Origin: Leptospira semungkisensis | GTDB lineage: Bacteria; Spirochaetota; Leptospiria; Leptospirales; Leptospiraceae | Direction: 5' to 3' | Length of the DNA stretch: 64,000 nucleotides | NCBI RefSeq assembly: GCF_004770055.1 | Contig: NZ_RQEP01000010.1 | Coordinates: forward strand, 1 to 64,000 | In this document: positions 15,843 to 24,878 of the stretch, one piece after another | Layout of the letters: each line of letters begins with the position of its first letter | Position numbering within the stretch: the stretch's first letter is position 1 | Notes under the pieces: model-generated | Seen by the model: only the letters and a program-made list of their open reading frames with translations | Databases searched by the model: none | Told to the model about the DNA's origin: nothing | Translations under genes and position numbers: made by a program

Positions 15843-16196
15843 TTAACCTTCGAGAGAGAGATTGATCAGGATCAGGGACTCTGTGAGTTCAAGTTGGTTT
15901 CGAAATCGGATTCCATAGAGGAACTTTTTCTTGGTCTCTATATTCTTTGGGACCTTCCATACAACGTCGCCCAAGAATTCCAATCTCTTGCCGGTCTTTC
16001 TTTCGATCACAGAACCTTCGATTGCCATGGAACCGGTGAGATCTTCTCCACTCATAAGCACACAGATCCCGGATTCAGAAATATTCCCGAGCTTTCCTTC
16101 CAGAGTGATGAGTCCTGAATCCACTTGCACAATATAATCGTCGAAATCCCTAGGATAGAATCTAGGGCTTCTAGGTTTGTGTTCGAACTCACTCAT
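15843..16196 (-). CDS. PilZ-domain protein (117 aa)
   Basis: Single PilZ domain, the usual receptor for cyclic di-GMP. The N-terminal RxxxR element is RSPRFYPR (about residues 9-16) and the second motif is LGNISESGICVLM (about 36-48), where the D/NxSxxG consensus is met as NISESG. The later FLGDVVWKVPK and FLYGIRFRN strands complete the barrel. The partly overlapping plus-strand frame at 15783-16118 is an antisense shadow. Other c-di-GMP enzymes are about 20 kb away in this window. No output domain is fused, so it probably works by binding a partner. Confidence 0.8.
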   Translation of the reverse strand: MSEFEHKPRSPRFYPRDFDDYIVQVDSGLITLEGKLGNISESGICVLMSGEDLTGSMAIEGSVIERKTGKRLEFLGDVVWKVPKNIETKKKFLYGIRFRNQLELTESLILINLSLEG

Positions 16197-16252
16197 GAAT
16201 TTAGGGAATCAAAGTTGAATCGAATTCTGCAAGTGTCCAGCTTTTTCCCTTT

Positions 16253-17713
16253 TTAGAAATCAAAGTAGATGAAAGGGATCTCTCCGTCCGGACTGAGTAT
16301 GGCGAGCACAAAGACAAGTATCGGATAGAGGGTAAACTCAAGCCAAGCAGGTATTCTGAACTCTTTTCCCTTCTCGAAGATCAACCATCCCAAGTAGTGT
16401 CCGACGATCACAGCAAGGATCGCAGGAACTCCCTGCTTCAACATATAAGGTCTAAGCTCGCCTGCTTGGTAGGAATACATTCCATGAATGAATTGAAAGG
16501 CCATGTCCAGATTGGCTGCTCGAAAGATAACGCCAAACGTGATACAGACGATGCTGGCATACAAGATACGAGTCGGAGTAAGTAGTTTTTCCCAGAAAGG
16601 AGAAGGTTTGAGGTCCGGAAAGAATTGTGCCTTCCATTCCTTTATCATGGATTCCACCATTAAGAATCCACCTTGGATGGAACCCCAAACAAAGAAGGTC
16701 CAGTTGGCTCCATGCCAGATCCCGGCCACAAACATAGTAAACCAAACATTGAATCTGTGCCGGAACTTGCCCGCTCGATTCCCGCCTAAGGAGATATAGA
16801 CGTAGTCTCTCAGCCAAGAAGAAAGAGTGATATGCCACCTTCTCCAATGCTCGGTGACCGATTGAGAGATATAAGGCATTCTGAAGTTTTCAGGAAGTTC
16901 GTATCCTAAGAGCAATGCTGCGGAGTAAGCCATATCCGTGTATCCACTAAAATCACAATACACTTGCACCCAAAAGAGAAGCGCGGCAAGCCAAAGAGCC
17001 TCCGTGGAATAATTGCCCGGATCCTTAAAGATCAGATCTGAAATGGGAGAAATATTGTCGGAAAGTACGACCTTCTTAAAATACCCCAAGAGAAAATAAC
17101 GTATCGCCTTTCTAAAAGGAATATCTTCTAACCTCTTTTCCGTTTGCAATTGAGGAAGGAAACTTTTCGCAGTTACGATCGGACCCGCAACCAACTGAGG
17201 AAAGAAAGAAACGAAGAGTGCAAATCGAATGAAATTCTTTTCGGAGGGAATAACTCCTCTATATACATCGATCGTATAACTCAAACTCTGGAAGGTATAG
17301 AAGGAAACTCCTACCGGCAGAACGATCTTAAGTATAGGAAATAATCCGGGCAGTCCTATGTATTGCAGAAGAGAATTTAGATTATGACTTAGAAAATCAT
17401 AATATTTGAAGAAGCCTAAAATGAAGACGAGGTTCAATACTAAACTCGTCACTATCATCCACTTTCTGGCACTTTGGTTCTTGGACTCGTGGATCAGATC
17501 CGCCAACACAAAGTCTATGATTGTGGAAAGAAGAATGAGTCCGCCAAACTTCCAGTTCCAGCTCATGTAGAAGATATAGCTCATCACGAGCAGGAATATA
17601 TGAATGACTTTCTTACGAATTTCGTGCTTCGGAAAGAGAAAAGGTAATATATACCAATTGGCTAAAAAGACAAAGGAGAAGAAGAGGAAGAATTCCAGTG
17701 TGGGAAAGATCAA
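16253..17713 (-). CDS. MBOAT-family O-acyltransferase, AlgI-like (486 aa)
   Basis: Polytopic membrane enzyme that moves acyl (often acetyl) groups across or at the inner membrane to a polysaccharide or other acceptor. The family histidines are His334 in AGIWHGANWTFFVWG and His295 in HWRRWHITLSSWL, both in the standard surroundings, and FPQLVAGPI and YCDFSGYTDMAYS are further AlgI signatures. There are about ten hydrophobic segments, beginning at residue 4. AlgI-type enzymes normally work with an SGNH-domain AlgJ/AlgX partner; none is adjacent here. Acceptor unknown. Confidence 0.9.
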   Translation of the reverse strand: MIFPTLEFFLFFSFVFLANWYILPFLFPKHEIRKKVIHIFLLVMSYIFYMSWNWKFGGLILLSTIIDFVLADLIHESKNQSARKWMIVTSLVLNLVFILGFFKYYDFLSHNLNSLLQYIGLPGLFPILKIVLPVGVSFYTFQSLSYTIDVYRGVIPSEKNFIRFALFVSFFPQLVAGPIVTAKSFLPQLQTEKRLEDIPFRKAIRYFLLGYFKKVVLSDNISPISDLIFKDPGNYSTEALWLAALLFWVQVYCDFSGYTDMAYSAALLLGYELPENFRMPYISQSVTEHWRRWHITLSSWLRDYVYISLGGNRAGKFRHRFNVWFTMFVAGIWHGANWTFFVWGSIQGGFLMVESMIKEWKAQFFPDLKPSPFWEKLLTPTRILYASIVCITFGVIFRAANLDMAFQFIHGMYSYQAGELRPYMLKQGVPAILAVIVGHYLGWLIFEKGKEFRIPAWLEFTLYPILVFVLAILSPDGEIPFIYFDF

Positions 17714-17953
17714 TTGTATGTTCCCTTCGGTAAGGCTCTTGGTCCTAAGATCGATCTTATTTTTAAATCGACCTTTCGATCCAAAAATCCCGGGACTGGA
17801 ACTAGGTCAAGGGATTCTCGCGTCTAGATTTTTGCCCTTCGGTCAAGATTTTGGAAGCCTGCAAGAGGACAAAAAGGAATTCTCTTGCAAGTTTTTTTCC
17901 TTCTTATATTCATAGTTTCGCATTCGATTCATCGATAAGGAGTTCTGTTCTCA

Positions 17954-18559
17954 ATGGCTAAAAATGTCCTAAAAAAAATCGTCCTCTCCGTGATGCTAGT
18001 AGGGATCACTTTCGGTTCCTTGGCAAACTGCTTCGGTAAATTCGCTCTAGTTAGAGTATTCTACAACGCGAACGATGGGATCAACGTAGGCGGCGGACTT
18101 CTCGCTAAGATCGTGAAAACTATCCTCTTCTATATTCCTTTCGGTTTCCTAATGGCGATCGGAGGTTTTATCGATCTAATTCTATTCAACCTGATCGAGT
18201 TCTGGTCCGGAAGCAATCCAGTTGGATTGAACGAGTACGACCAAGAAGGAAGATTTGCGAAATCCTTCGAGCAAGAGGGAGAAAAACTGACTCTGGTTTA
18301 TTCTAACTTCGGAGCAAGATTGGATCTGACTGCAGTTTCCAAAGAAGGAAAGTCCGAGACCTTGACTGCGTTCCGCGCTCAGCCAGGAAAATTCTTCGTT
18401 GAAAAAGAAGGAAAATTATCCGAAGTCGCTGTGACTTCTCAGACTGTAGGTTCTCAGGTGATCCTGAAATTGACCGAACAAGGTAAATTAAAATCTTCTA
18501 AAGTAGTGGAAGCTAAAACACTCGAAGATCTAGAATTGAAAGCTGCGGGAACTCTTTAA
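17954..18559 (+). CDS. DUF3332 family lipoprotein (201 aa)
   Basis: AAGGAG lies about 11 bases before the ATG. The N-terminus is basic, then hydrophobic, ending in SLANC at about Cys27, a lipobox. The following FGKFALVRVFYNAN, the long hydrophobic stretch IVKTILFYIPFGFLMAIGG with FIDLILFNLIEFWSGSNPV, and the soluble beta-rich C-terminal part (about 95-201) are the layout of the DUF3332 family. Function is unknown for the family. It has its own spacer of 240 bases upstream and a terminator-like hairpin downstream, so it is monocistronic. Confidence 0.75.
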   Translation: MAKNVLKKIVLSVMLVGITFGSLANCFGKFALVRVFYNANDGINVGGGLLAKIVKTILFYIPFGFLMAIGGFIDLILFNLIEFWSGSNPVGLNEYDQEGRFAKSFEQEGEKLTLVYSNFGARLDLTAVSKEGKSETLTAFRAQPGKFFVEKEGKLSEVAVTSQTVGSQVILKLTEQGKLKSSKVVEAKTLEDLELKAAGTL

Positions 18560-18568
18560 TTCCCTTCC

Positions 18569-18599
18569 ATTCGCCTCGGAATATACCGGGGCGAATTTT
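18569..18599. terminator. Hairpin between convergent genes
   Basis: ATTCGCCTCGG and CCGGGGCGAAT form an 11-bp stem with one wobble pair and a 6-base loop, followed by TTTTC on the plus strand. It lies directly before the stop codon of the minus-strand DUF192 gene. Confidence 0.65.
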
Positions 18600-19058
18600 C
18601 TACTTTCCTACAAAACGACTTTCTACCTTCAGAACCGCAAATTTACCTAGATTATGCTTCGCGAACCAACCTTTATTCGCTTCGACAGCATACATCACTC
18701 TTTCACTCGAATGATATAATGTCTTTGTCTGATTCGGAAGCATCTCGAAAGTATCCGTCATCCTCTTGTCTTTATTGAAGTAGCCTATGCTAAGAGGGAT
18801 CAGAGTATTCTTCATCCAAAATGTAAGATGATCTTCGCTCGGAAAGATAAAGAGCATTCCTTCATTCTCACCTAGCTTCTTACGAAACATAAGTCCTCTC
18901 TGTCTACTTTCCTCCGTGTTCGCAACCTCGACATACAGAGGATGTTCTCCCACATAAATGGTGGTCTTATCCAAATAAAGAGGAGAATTGTATTCTCCCC
19001 ATCCGGCCCAAGGCAACAGAAAGAATGCAAGAAGAAGAGAGAGTCTCAGGGATTTCAT
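18600..19058 (-). CDS. DUF192 family exported protein (152 aa)
   Basis: The first 21 residues form a signal peptide (KSLRLSLLLAFFLLPWAGWG). The rest is a DUF192 domain with its marks VEVANTEESRQRGLMFRKKL (split across about residues 48-67), GMLFIFPSEDHLTFWMKNTLIPL (about 76-98) and a late VMYAVEANKGWFAKHNL. This small beta-barrel family is widespread and has no settled biochemical role. It is the last gene of a four-gene minus-strand operon, eight bases after the enoyl-CoA hydratase gene. Confidence 0.85.
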   Translation of the reverse strand: MKSLRLSLLLAFFLLPWAGWGEYNSPLYLDKTTIYVGEHPLYVEVANTEESRQRGLMFRKKLGENEGMLFIFPSEDHLTFWMKNTLIPLSIGYFNKDKRMTDTFEMLPNQTKTLYHSSERVMYAVEANKGWFAKHNLGKFAVLKVESRFVGK

Positions 19059-19066
19059 TGCGAACT

Positions 19067-19840
19067 TTAGAATTTAGGAGGTCTTTTTTCCAAGAAGGCT
19101 CCCATTCCTTCCTTGGATTCTGTTCCGGAGAATAAGTTGGAGAATTCTTTCTTCTCTAAGTCTTGTCCTTTCGAGAATTGAGTATCCAATCCTTCTAATA
19201 CGACTCTCTTAGCGATCTGAACCGCTTTCGGTCCCTTTTTCAAAATGGATTCTGCGATAGATTTAGCGACTCCGAGAAGGTCCTCTCCTTCTTTTACCAA
19301 TTTGTTCAGTATTCCGATCCGATACGCTTCCTCTGCAGAGATCATATCTCCGGTGAAGATAAGTTCAACTGCTCTTCCGTATCCTACAAGGCGGGAAAGT
19401 CTTTGAGTTCCACCGAATCCTGGGATCAGTCCGAGAGATACTTCAGGTAATCCTAATTTAGCTTTTTCTGATCCAACTCTGATATCGCAGGCAAGAGAAA
19501 GTTCCAATCCTCCTCCTAATGCAAATCCGTTCACTGCAGCAATGGACACTAAACGGCTTTTTTGAATGGTGTCGAAAGCGCCTTGGCCTAAAGAAGCAAA
19601 CTTCTCCGCTCCGGAAGCGTCCAGTTCCTTCATCTTAGCTATATCCGCTCCGGCCACGAATGCTTTTCCTTGTCCGGTGACGATGACTACTCGAATTGCT
19701 TCTTCCTTTTCCAGAGATTCGAAGGAAGATTTCAATTCCTTCAACACTTCTTCGTTGAGTGCGTTTAATGCGGAAGGTCTGTTGATTTCCAGAATGGCGA
19801 TTGCGCCTTCTTTCTTAATTTGTATTAATGATTCGCTCAT
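19067..19840 (-). CDS. Enoyl-CoA hydratase / crotonase family protein (257 aa)
   Basis: Crotonase-fold enzyme, likely hydrating 2-trans-enoyl-CoA in beta-oxidation or a related CoA pathway. The CoA-binding and oxyanion segments GKAFVAGADIAKM (about residues 58-70) and GFALGGGLELSLACDIR (about 104-120) are intact. Both acid/base glutamates of the hydratase subgroup are in place, in GGGLELS and in GLPEVSLGLIPGFGGTQ. The length is standard. It sits between the SpoIIE phosphatase and DUF192 genes with gaps of nine and eight bases, so it is part of the same operon. Confidence 0.92.
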   Translation of the reverse strand: MSESLIQIKKEGAIAILEINRPSALNALNEEVLKELKSSFESLEKEEAIRVVIVTGQGKAFVAGADIAKMKELDASGAEKFASLGQGAFDTIQKSRLVSIAAVNGFALGGGLELSLACDIRVGSEKAKLGLPEVSLGLIPGFGGTQRLSRLVGYGRAVELIFTGDMISAEEAYRIGILNKLVKEGEDLLGVAKSIAESILKKGPKAVQIAKRVVLEGLDTQFSKGQDLEKKEFSNLFSGTESKEGMGAFLEKRPPKF

Positions 19841-19849
19841 TTCTTTTTC

Positions 19850-21223
19850 TTACTCCATCTCTATGATTAGGAAGAGAGTGTCGTCCTCGAACTCTGCGTC
19901 TCCGAAGAAGCCGAAAAGTTCTGCTTGGACAACATCCTTAAATTGTCTTAGGTCCGTAAGACTGCTATTTCTGTTCAGGATTTCCAAAAGGCCTTCGCTT
20001 CCAAGCTGTTTTCCTTGCGGATTTCGATTCTCGATCAGTCCGTCGGTATATAAGAAAAGTCTTTCTCCAGAAAGGATAGGCAGGGAAACAAGTTCCGCTA
20101 TCGGTCTCTTGATGCCGAAGCCCAATATACTTCCGGTAGTTTCAATTTCTCTAAACTCGCTTCCACTTTGGGAATGCATTAAATATGGATGGCCACCGTT
20201 TGCAAAATGGATCTCCTTAGAAATAAAATCGAAGAAGATATACACTGCAGAAGCATGATGTGATTTGAATTGCCGAAGAAGAGTCTCATCCAAATATTCC
20301 AGAAGTCTGACAGGATGCAGTTTCAATCGATACGGCATGGTTGCCACCATGATCTTAATGAAAGACGCGACTAACGCGGAAGCGATCCCGTGTCCAGCGA
20401 TGTCCGTAAGAAATACTCCTGTGTTTCCTTCCCTCAATTGAATGAAATCATAGAAATCTCCTCCGATCTCGTTCGGAGTGGAACGGTATACTTCGTATTT
20501 AAATCCCTTGATGCTGATATCTTCCGGAAATAGAGTCTCCTGTACTTTTCTTGCGATTTGCAATTCATGTTGCAAGAATCTATAATCCGAATCGAGTTCT
20601 GAAGATATATGGACTAGTCTTCTCACTATGACTACTATAGTGATCCCGATCAGACTCATGATCAAATAAACCACATCCGGAACGAGTAAGACTAATGGAA
20701 AGCCAGGGATCGTACCATCCTTCAGCTTGAAGTAAGTGAATCCGAGGTGAAGCACTACCGAATAAAGCGCAGTCAACAAGCAACCCTTTACTTTTAGGCG
20801 GAACATTTGGAACAGTACCAAAAATCCGACCAGTAAGAAGTAGTTATTATATAATTGTAAACTATGCAGATCGTCAAAGGAATAGAACGATTCGTTCAAT
20901 ACCATCATCACTAAAAAGGTAATGGTGCAGTTCGTTCCATGAATGACAGCCGGAAGATACTTTCTTTGAAAAGATAAGACTAAACTGAGTATGTTTAGGC
21001 TTAAGATAAAGCCGAAGTAAATGCCTCCTCTCGGAGAATCCCTTATCTCAGGGATGAGTAATAGGAAATAAACAAGGAAATGAAGGAAGAATGCCAATCG
21101 AATGAAAGACTGATCTATTCTTACAAAGTCCTTCCACGCGCTGACTTCCCTGTAATTAAACTCTCTTTCGAGGAAAGCGAGCGGGTTAAGGATGCCTGTT
21201 GCTTTTTTAGCGGATAGATTCAT
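19850..21223 (-). CDS. SpoIIE-type PP2C phosphatase with membrane N-domain (457 aa)
   Basis: Second enzyme of this kind in the window. Residues 35-215 hold about six hydrophobic segments, then a linker with LQHELQIARKVQETLFPE (typical of RsbU-like proteins) leads into the PP2C domain. The metal-binding motifs are EIGGDFYDF, LTDIAGHGIASAL and FLYTDGLIENRN. It would dephosphorylate an anti-sigma antagonist in response to a membrane signal. Its start overlaps the preceding gene by 17 bases and the crotonase gene follows after nine bases. It is not especially close in sequence to the phosphatase at 7818 outside the motifs. Confidence 0.88.
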   Translation of the reverse strand: MNLSAKKATGILNPLAFLEREFNYREVSAWKDFVRIDQSFIRLAFFLHFLVYFLLLIPEIRDSPRGGIYFGFILSLNILSLVLSFQRKYLPAVIHGTNCTITFLVMMVLNESFYSFDDLHSLQLYNNYFLLVGFLVLFQMFRLKVKGCLLTALYSVVLHLGFTYFKLKDGTIPGFPLVLLVPDVVYLIMSLIGITIVVIVRRLVHISSELDSDYRFLQHELQIARKVQETLFPEDISIKGFKYEVYRSTPNEIGGDFYDFIQLREGNTGVFLTDIAGHGIASALVASFIKIMVATMPYRLKLHPVRLLEYLDETLLRQFKSHHASAVYIFFDFISKEIHFANGGHPYLMHSQSGSEFREIETTGSILGFGIKRPIAELVSLPILSGERLFLYTDGLIENRNPQGKQLGSEGLLEILNRNSSLTDLRQFKDVVQAELFGFFGDAEFEDDTLFLIIEME

Positions 21224-21638
21224 CTAAGATAATTTCAATAATTTCGGATCCGTTGATCCGGATTTTCATATTATGACCAGAATTCAAATACCGATCCAAT
21301 TTCTCAGCAAACTCCAATCCTTCCTTCGCATTCTTTATATTGGAATAATAAAGAGCGAATGACTTGGACTTGTAGTTGTACGGAAATCTTTCATTAACAA
21401 GCAAAGTTAAGCGAAATCCATTCGATCGGGTCTCTAAAACGATCTGAGAAACATGCTTTCGATTGATGATCCTCTCGTCGTTATGAAGACTCCAAGGATT
21501 CGTCACGTCGGAGAGAATAGAAGGAGGATTGAAAAGCAAAAGCCCCGTAGAGAGGCATAAGTTGATCAAACTCAGACTTTCTTTCTTTGCCTGGTGGCTC
21601 GGAGAATAAATCCCTGTCTTCATAAGAAACAGGCACAA
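21207..21638 (-). CDS. Hypothetical protein, first gene of the SpoIIE operon (143 aa)
   Basis: Not recognised. It has a polar N-terminus, one hydrophobic stretch (LINLCLSTGLLLFNP, about residues 25-39), then a mixed alpha/beta part with IVLETRSNGFRLTLLVNERF and SFALYYSNIKNAKEGLEFAEKLDRYL. The second half looks like a small PH- or DUF-type domain that could sit at the membrane. A second Met five codons in (21623) is an equally possible start. Its last 17 bases overlap the SpoIIE phosphatase start, so translation is probably coupled and the two may act together. Confidence 0.55.
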   Translation of the reverse strand: MCLFLMKTGIYSPSHQAKKESLSLINLCLSTGLLLFNPPSILSDVTNPWSLHNDERIINRKHVSQIVLETRSNGFRLTLLVNERFPYNYKSKSFALYYSNIKNAKEGLEFAEKLDRYLNSGHNMKIRINGSEIIEIILDESIR

Positions 21639-21756
21639 ATCTTACAAGAGCCGTGTGAAAAGCAAATCAATAACCCCGATCTTCCTTCTTTCGTTTTTTG
21701 CGATGCAAAGAAAAATACTTTCGTTTCACGCTCAAGTTTGGAAGATATGGTGCTTC

Positions 21757-22800
21757 ATGTTTTTCGAACGCTATTCACATTCAAAGTTGAAAATGTGTCG
21801 ATTGTTTGGCGTCTTTATACTCGCCTTCTCCTTTTCTAATCATTGCAAAGCTCAAAAAGGAGATCCGAATCCTTACGCTGACCTGTTCGCTCATTCCTCT
21901 CTTTCTAAAATGGAAAACTATGTCGGCTTGGGTTCCGATTGGGGCTCCAGGATCTACAATTTAGATACGCCTGCCAAAGACTATGTCCTAGGCCTAAACA
22001 AAATAGACGGCTTTGATGAGTCCCCTGTCGAAGCTCGAAACTTTCCGTCTTTTAAAAAAGAAGTCATCAAAACTTTGGAAGCTGAACCGGAACCGATCCA
22101 GTCTCTCTTAAAAGATAAATTATTTAGGATCTATGTTTGCGAAGATTTAGGCGGATCTGCAATTAGCGGGTTTATTCAAGAAAATGGAAATACCAAAGGC
22201 GGTTTCGTCCTCTTGGATGCGAAAGTCTTGGATAGAAAAGCAAACGAATGGATCACTTATAAAGAAAACTCAATCTATACGAAGGGAAGACTTGCGGTGA
22301 ATGTCAGGATCGAACCTGACGAAGCAAATACAAAGAATAATGCTCTACGTTATATTCTATTGCATGAGTTCGGCCATATCCTTTCCGGAACGCAAAAGAT
22401 AGGTCCAAGCTTTTTTGATGCATTTCGATCCTATCTACGCTTTCCATTCTTCTCCGGAATTTGGAAATCGGAAAAGATTGCGTCCATGGATACTTCCTTC
22501 TTTCCGATCCGTAGCAAGATCCATTTTTACTCTGGATCCGTTTCTTTAGATGAGGAATGGGAGAAGATCTATCCAGTTCTAGAAAAATCTCCCTTTCCTA
22601 CTTTATACTCCGCGACAAATGCAGATGATTTCTTTGCGGAAAGTTTCGTGTCTTATGTACATGTAATCTTAGAGAAGCGTCCTTGGGTTTTAGAGATCAA
22701 GGATGGCGAGAAGGTATTGTACCAAATGGAGAATGGGATTACAAAACCTTCTCTAGAAAAACAAAGAGAGATTATCCGAAAGATATTGTTTAAACTATAG
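21757..22800 (+). CDS. Putative zinc metallopeptidase-like lipoprotein (HEFGH motif)
   Basis: A zinc-binding HExxH motif occurs as [12 protein letters not shown] near residue 205, and a downstream [13 protein letters not shown] supplies a likely third Glu ligand, as in gluzincin-type peptidases. The start is uncertain: the frame is open from an ATG at 21655, but the start at 21757 gives a compact signal (hydrophobic [14 protein letters not shown], then NHC at Cys27) with GGAAG 12 bases upstream. The ATG at 21793 is also possible. The product would be a lipidated envelope protein. The stop codon overlaps that of the convergent chemoreceptor gene within CTATAG. Substrate unknown. Confidence 0.65.
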   Translation: MFFERYSHSKLKMCRLFGVFILAFSFSNHCKAQKGDPNPYADLFAHSSLSKMENYVGLGSDWGSRIYNLDTPAKDYVLGLNKIDGFDESPVEARNFPSFKKEVIKTLEAEPEPIQSLLKDKLFRIYVCEDLGGSAISGFIQENGNTKGGFVLLDAKVLDRKANEWITYKENSIYTKGRLAVNVRIEPDEANTKNNALRYILLHEFGHILSGTQKIGPSFFDAFRSYLRFPFFSGIWKSEKIASMDTSFFPIRSKIHFYSGSVSLDEEWEKIYPVLEKSPFPTLYSATNADDFFAESFVSYVHVILEKRPWVLEIKDGEKVLYQMENGITKPSLEKQREIIRKILFKL

Positions 22801-24861
22801 TTTGAACTTATCTACAGATCTCAGAAGTCCTTCTGACTGTCCGTGCATCTCTCCGGAATAAGAAGTAAGGTCATCTGCTCCAGAAGCAACTTCCTGGGTT
22901 CCCTCTGAGATCGAAAGGATTGTCTTTGTGATCTCGTCTGTTGCTCTCTTCTGTTCCTGGACTGCTTCTTCTATCTGCAGACTAAAGTTCATTAAGAAAG
23001 TTGCAGATTGATGAATGTCTTGAGTGTTCTTCTCCTGAGTGCTAACCGAGTCCAATACTTTCTTCGCTGATAAACCGAATGAATCCACACTCGTCCTAAG
23101 CTTACGAAGGATCTCACTCGCTTCTTTCACTTTCGTATTTCCGTTATGAACTGCATTATTCGTTGAATCTACTAACTCTCCAATCTCTTGCACTGAGCTC
23201 GAAGTCTGAGAGGCAAGTTTACCAATCTCTTCTGCTACTACTGCAAAGCCTTTACCAGCCTCTCCAGCCCTAGCTGCCTCAATCGCCGCATTCAATGCGA
23301 GTAAGTTAGTCTTTTCAGAGATCTCAGTGATGATCGAAAGGATCTCGTTGATACGACTCGCACTCTCCCCTATCTCATCCATAGCCTGGTTTGTCGCTCC
23401 CATCGCATTCTCACCAGTGATCGCTCTCTCTTGCGATTCTGAAGCAACCTTGGATAAGGTCTGCATCTCACTATTGATCGTTCCAATCTGTTCTCGTAGG
23501 AGAACCACATTTGAATCGATCTCCTTCATGTTCTCTATCGCCTTCTCCATGGAATGACGAACATTATCTGCAGAAGCTGCAAGCTCTTCGACTGCAGCAG
23601 AAGATTCTTCTGCAGCTGAAGCCTGGGTTTGGGCTACGTCGGAGAAGTTACGAGACGAATCTGCCATCTTATCCGAGGTTTGGTTGAGTTTCGTAGAGGA
23701 TGTCTTGATATCCAGGATGATCTTGGAAAGATTTTCCTTCATCGTATCCATGGACTTTAGGAGTTTACCTATCTCATCTTCTCTCTTGATCTCAGCAGAA
23801 GCTGTCAGGTCTCCATCTGCTATTTTTTCCGAGAAACCGATCGCTTCTAATAACCCGGAAGTAATCAAACGATTGAAGATCAAATTCAAGATCACAAGGA
23901 TCATCACCATGATTACAAGAGAAGAAAGGATCGTCTGCAGGATCACTCCTCTTAGATCCGACCAGAAGATGGAATCCGGAATCGACACTTCTACTGCCCA
24001 AGATTTATCATAATTTCCTAATACAAACGGAAAGAAATGATGTCCTTCTCCTCTTGATCTCAAGGAGAAAGGAACTCCTTTAGACATTCCTTCTGTTACT
24101 TCTTTCAACCATTCCTTATCTGGGATTACTTTTCCCACTAAGGAAGGATCCTTTCCATTTGCAGCGTAGGTACCATTCGGAGAGATAAGAGTTAAGTAAC
24201 CTTCTCCTCTGAATGGGCGAATGGGTCCGAGTAACTCCTGCAAATTTTCCATCGCGAGGTCCATTCCCACGACTCCGGAAAATGTTCCTCCTCTCAATAC
24301 CGGTTTTACGAGAGAAACCATGAGCACATGCTTTCCACCGACCGGATAATCGAATGGGTCTGCTATAAAATCTTTCTGGGTCTTTTTAGGAATATTATAA
24401 AATGCTCCTGATTCATCCAAGTTCTCATAATAGATGACAGGCTCCAAAGTAACTGCCCCTTTGGACTTATTCGCATACGGTACGAATCTTCCGGTTGCGT
24501 CATGATATGTTTTACTCTTGAACTTCGCATCCTGTCCATCGAAAGCATTCGATTCGAAAACTACCCAAGTCCCGAAATAGTATTTGTTTGCATCGGCGAG
24601 TTTTTTCAGCGCTTCTACTGCTTCATCTCTGCCAGGCTTGGAAGTCTCCAAAAGATATTGCAATCCTCGCAAAGACCCAAGCGCTAGATTTAAGAAATCC
24701 TTAACTTCGTAAGCGTATCTTTCTCCTGCCATCCTGGATCCAGTCTCTACTTGGGACTTGAGACCGAAATAGGATCCGATAGAATTAATCGCGGTTAAGA
24801 TCAAAGATCCGGATATTAATACGACAGAAAGGTACAGTGAAATTCTAAATCGGATACTCAT
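22795..24861 (-). CDS. Methyl-accepting chemotaxis protein with dCache sensor, copy 1 (688 aa)
   Basis: Transmembrane chemoreceptor. The first membrane segment is at residues 8-30, the periplasmic double-Cache sensor at about 40-297 (with [34 protein letters not shown] and [12 protein letters not shown]), the second membrane segment at about 306-330, HAMP at about 330-385 and the signalling helices to the end. The CheA/CheW contact tip [31 protein letters not shown] spans residues 516-546 and is complete. From residue 276 to 688 the protein is identical to the receptor at 31720-33786, while the sensor differs. It is 17 bases downstream of the porin-like gene and probably co-transcribed with it. 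Confidence 0.95.
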   Translation of the reverse strand: MSIRFRISLYLSVVLISGSLILTAINSIGSYFGLKSQVETGSRMAGERYAYEVKDFLNLALGSLRGLQYLLETSKPGRDEAVEALKKLADANKYYFGTWVVFESNAFDGQDAKFKSKTYHDATGRFVPYANKSKGAVTLEPVIYYENLDESGAFYNIPKKTQKDFIADPFDYPVGGKHVLMVSLVKPVLRGGTFSGVVGMDLAMENLQELLGPIRPFRGEGYLTLISPNGTYAANGKDPSLVGKVIPDKEWLKEVTEGMSKGVPFSLRSRGEGHHFFPFVLGNYDKSWAVEVSIPDSIFWSDLRGVILQTILSSLVIMVMILVILNLIFNRLITSGLLEAIGFSEKIADGDLTASAEIKREDEIGKLLKSMDTMKENLSKIILDIKTSSTKLNQTSDKMADSSRNFSDVAQTQASAAEESSAAVEELAASADNVRHSMEKAIENMKEIDSNVVLLREQIGTINSEMQTLSKVASESQERAITGENAMGATNQAMDEIGESASRINEILSIITEISEKTNLLALNAAIEAARAGEAGKGFAVVAEEIGKLASQTSSSVQEIGELVDSTNNAVHNGNTKVKEASEILRKLRTSVDSFGLSAKKVLDSVSTQEKNTQDIHQSATFLMNFSLQIEEAVQEQKRATDEITKTILSISEGTQEVASGADDLTSYSGEMHGQSEGLLRSVDKFKL

Positions 24862-24878
24862 TCTCTTAACCTGTATGC

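Noticed and set aside
15783..16118. 111-residue plus-strand frame
   Set aside because: It is antisense to the PilZ gene, whose motifs are clear on the minus strand.
17604..17915. 103-residue plus-strand frame upstream of the DUF3332 gene
   Set aside because: It begins inside the MBOAT gene on the other strand and has no recognisable domain or ribosome site; the composition is that of a spacer.
19566..20258. 230-residue plus-strand frame
   Set aside because: It is long and Ser-rich, but it is antisense to the crotonase and SpoIIE phosphatase genes, both of which have intact motifs.
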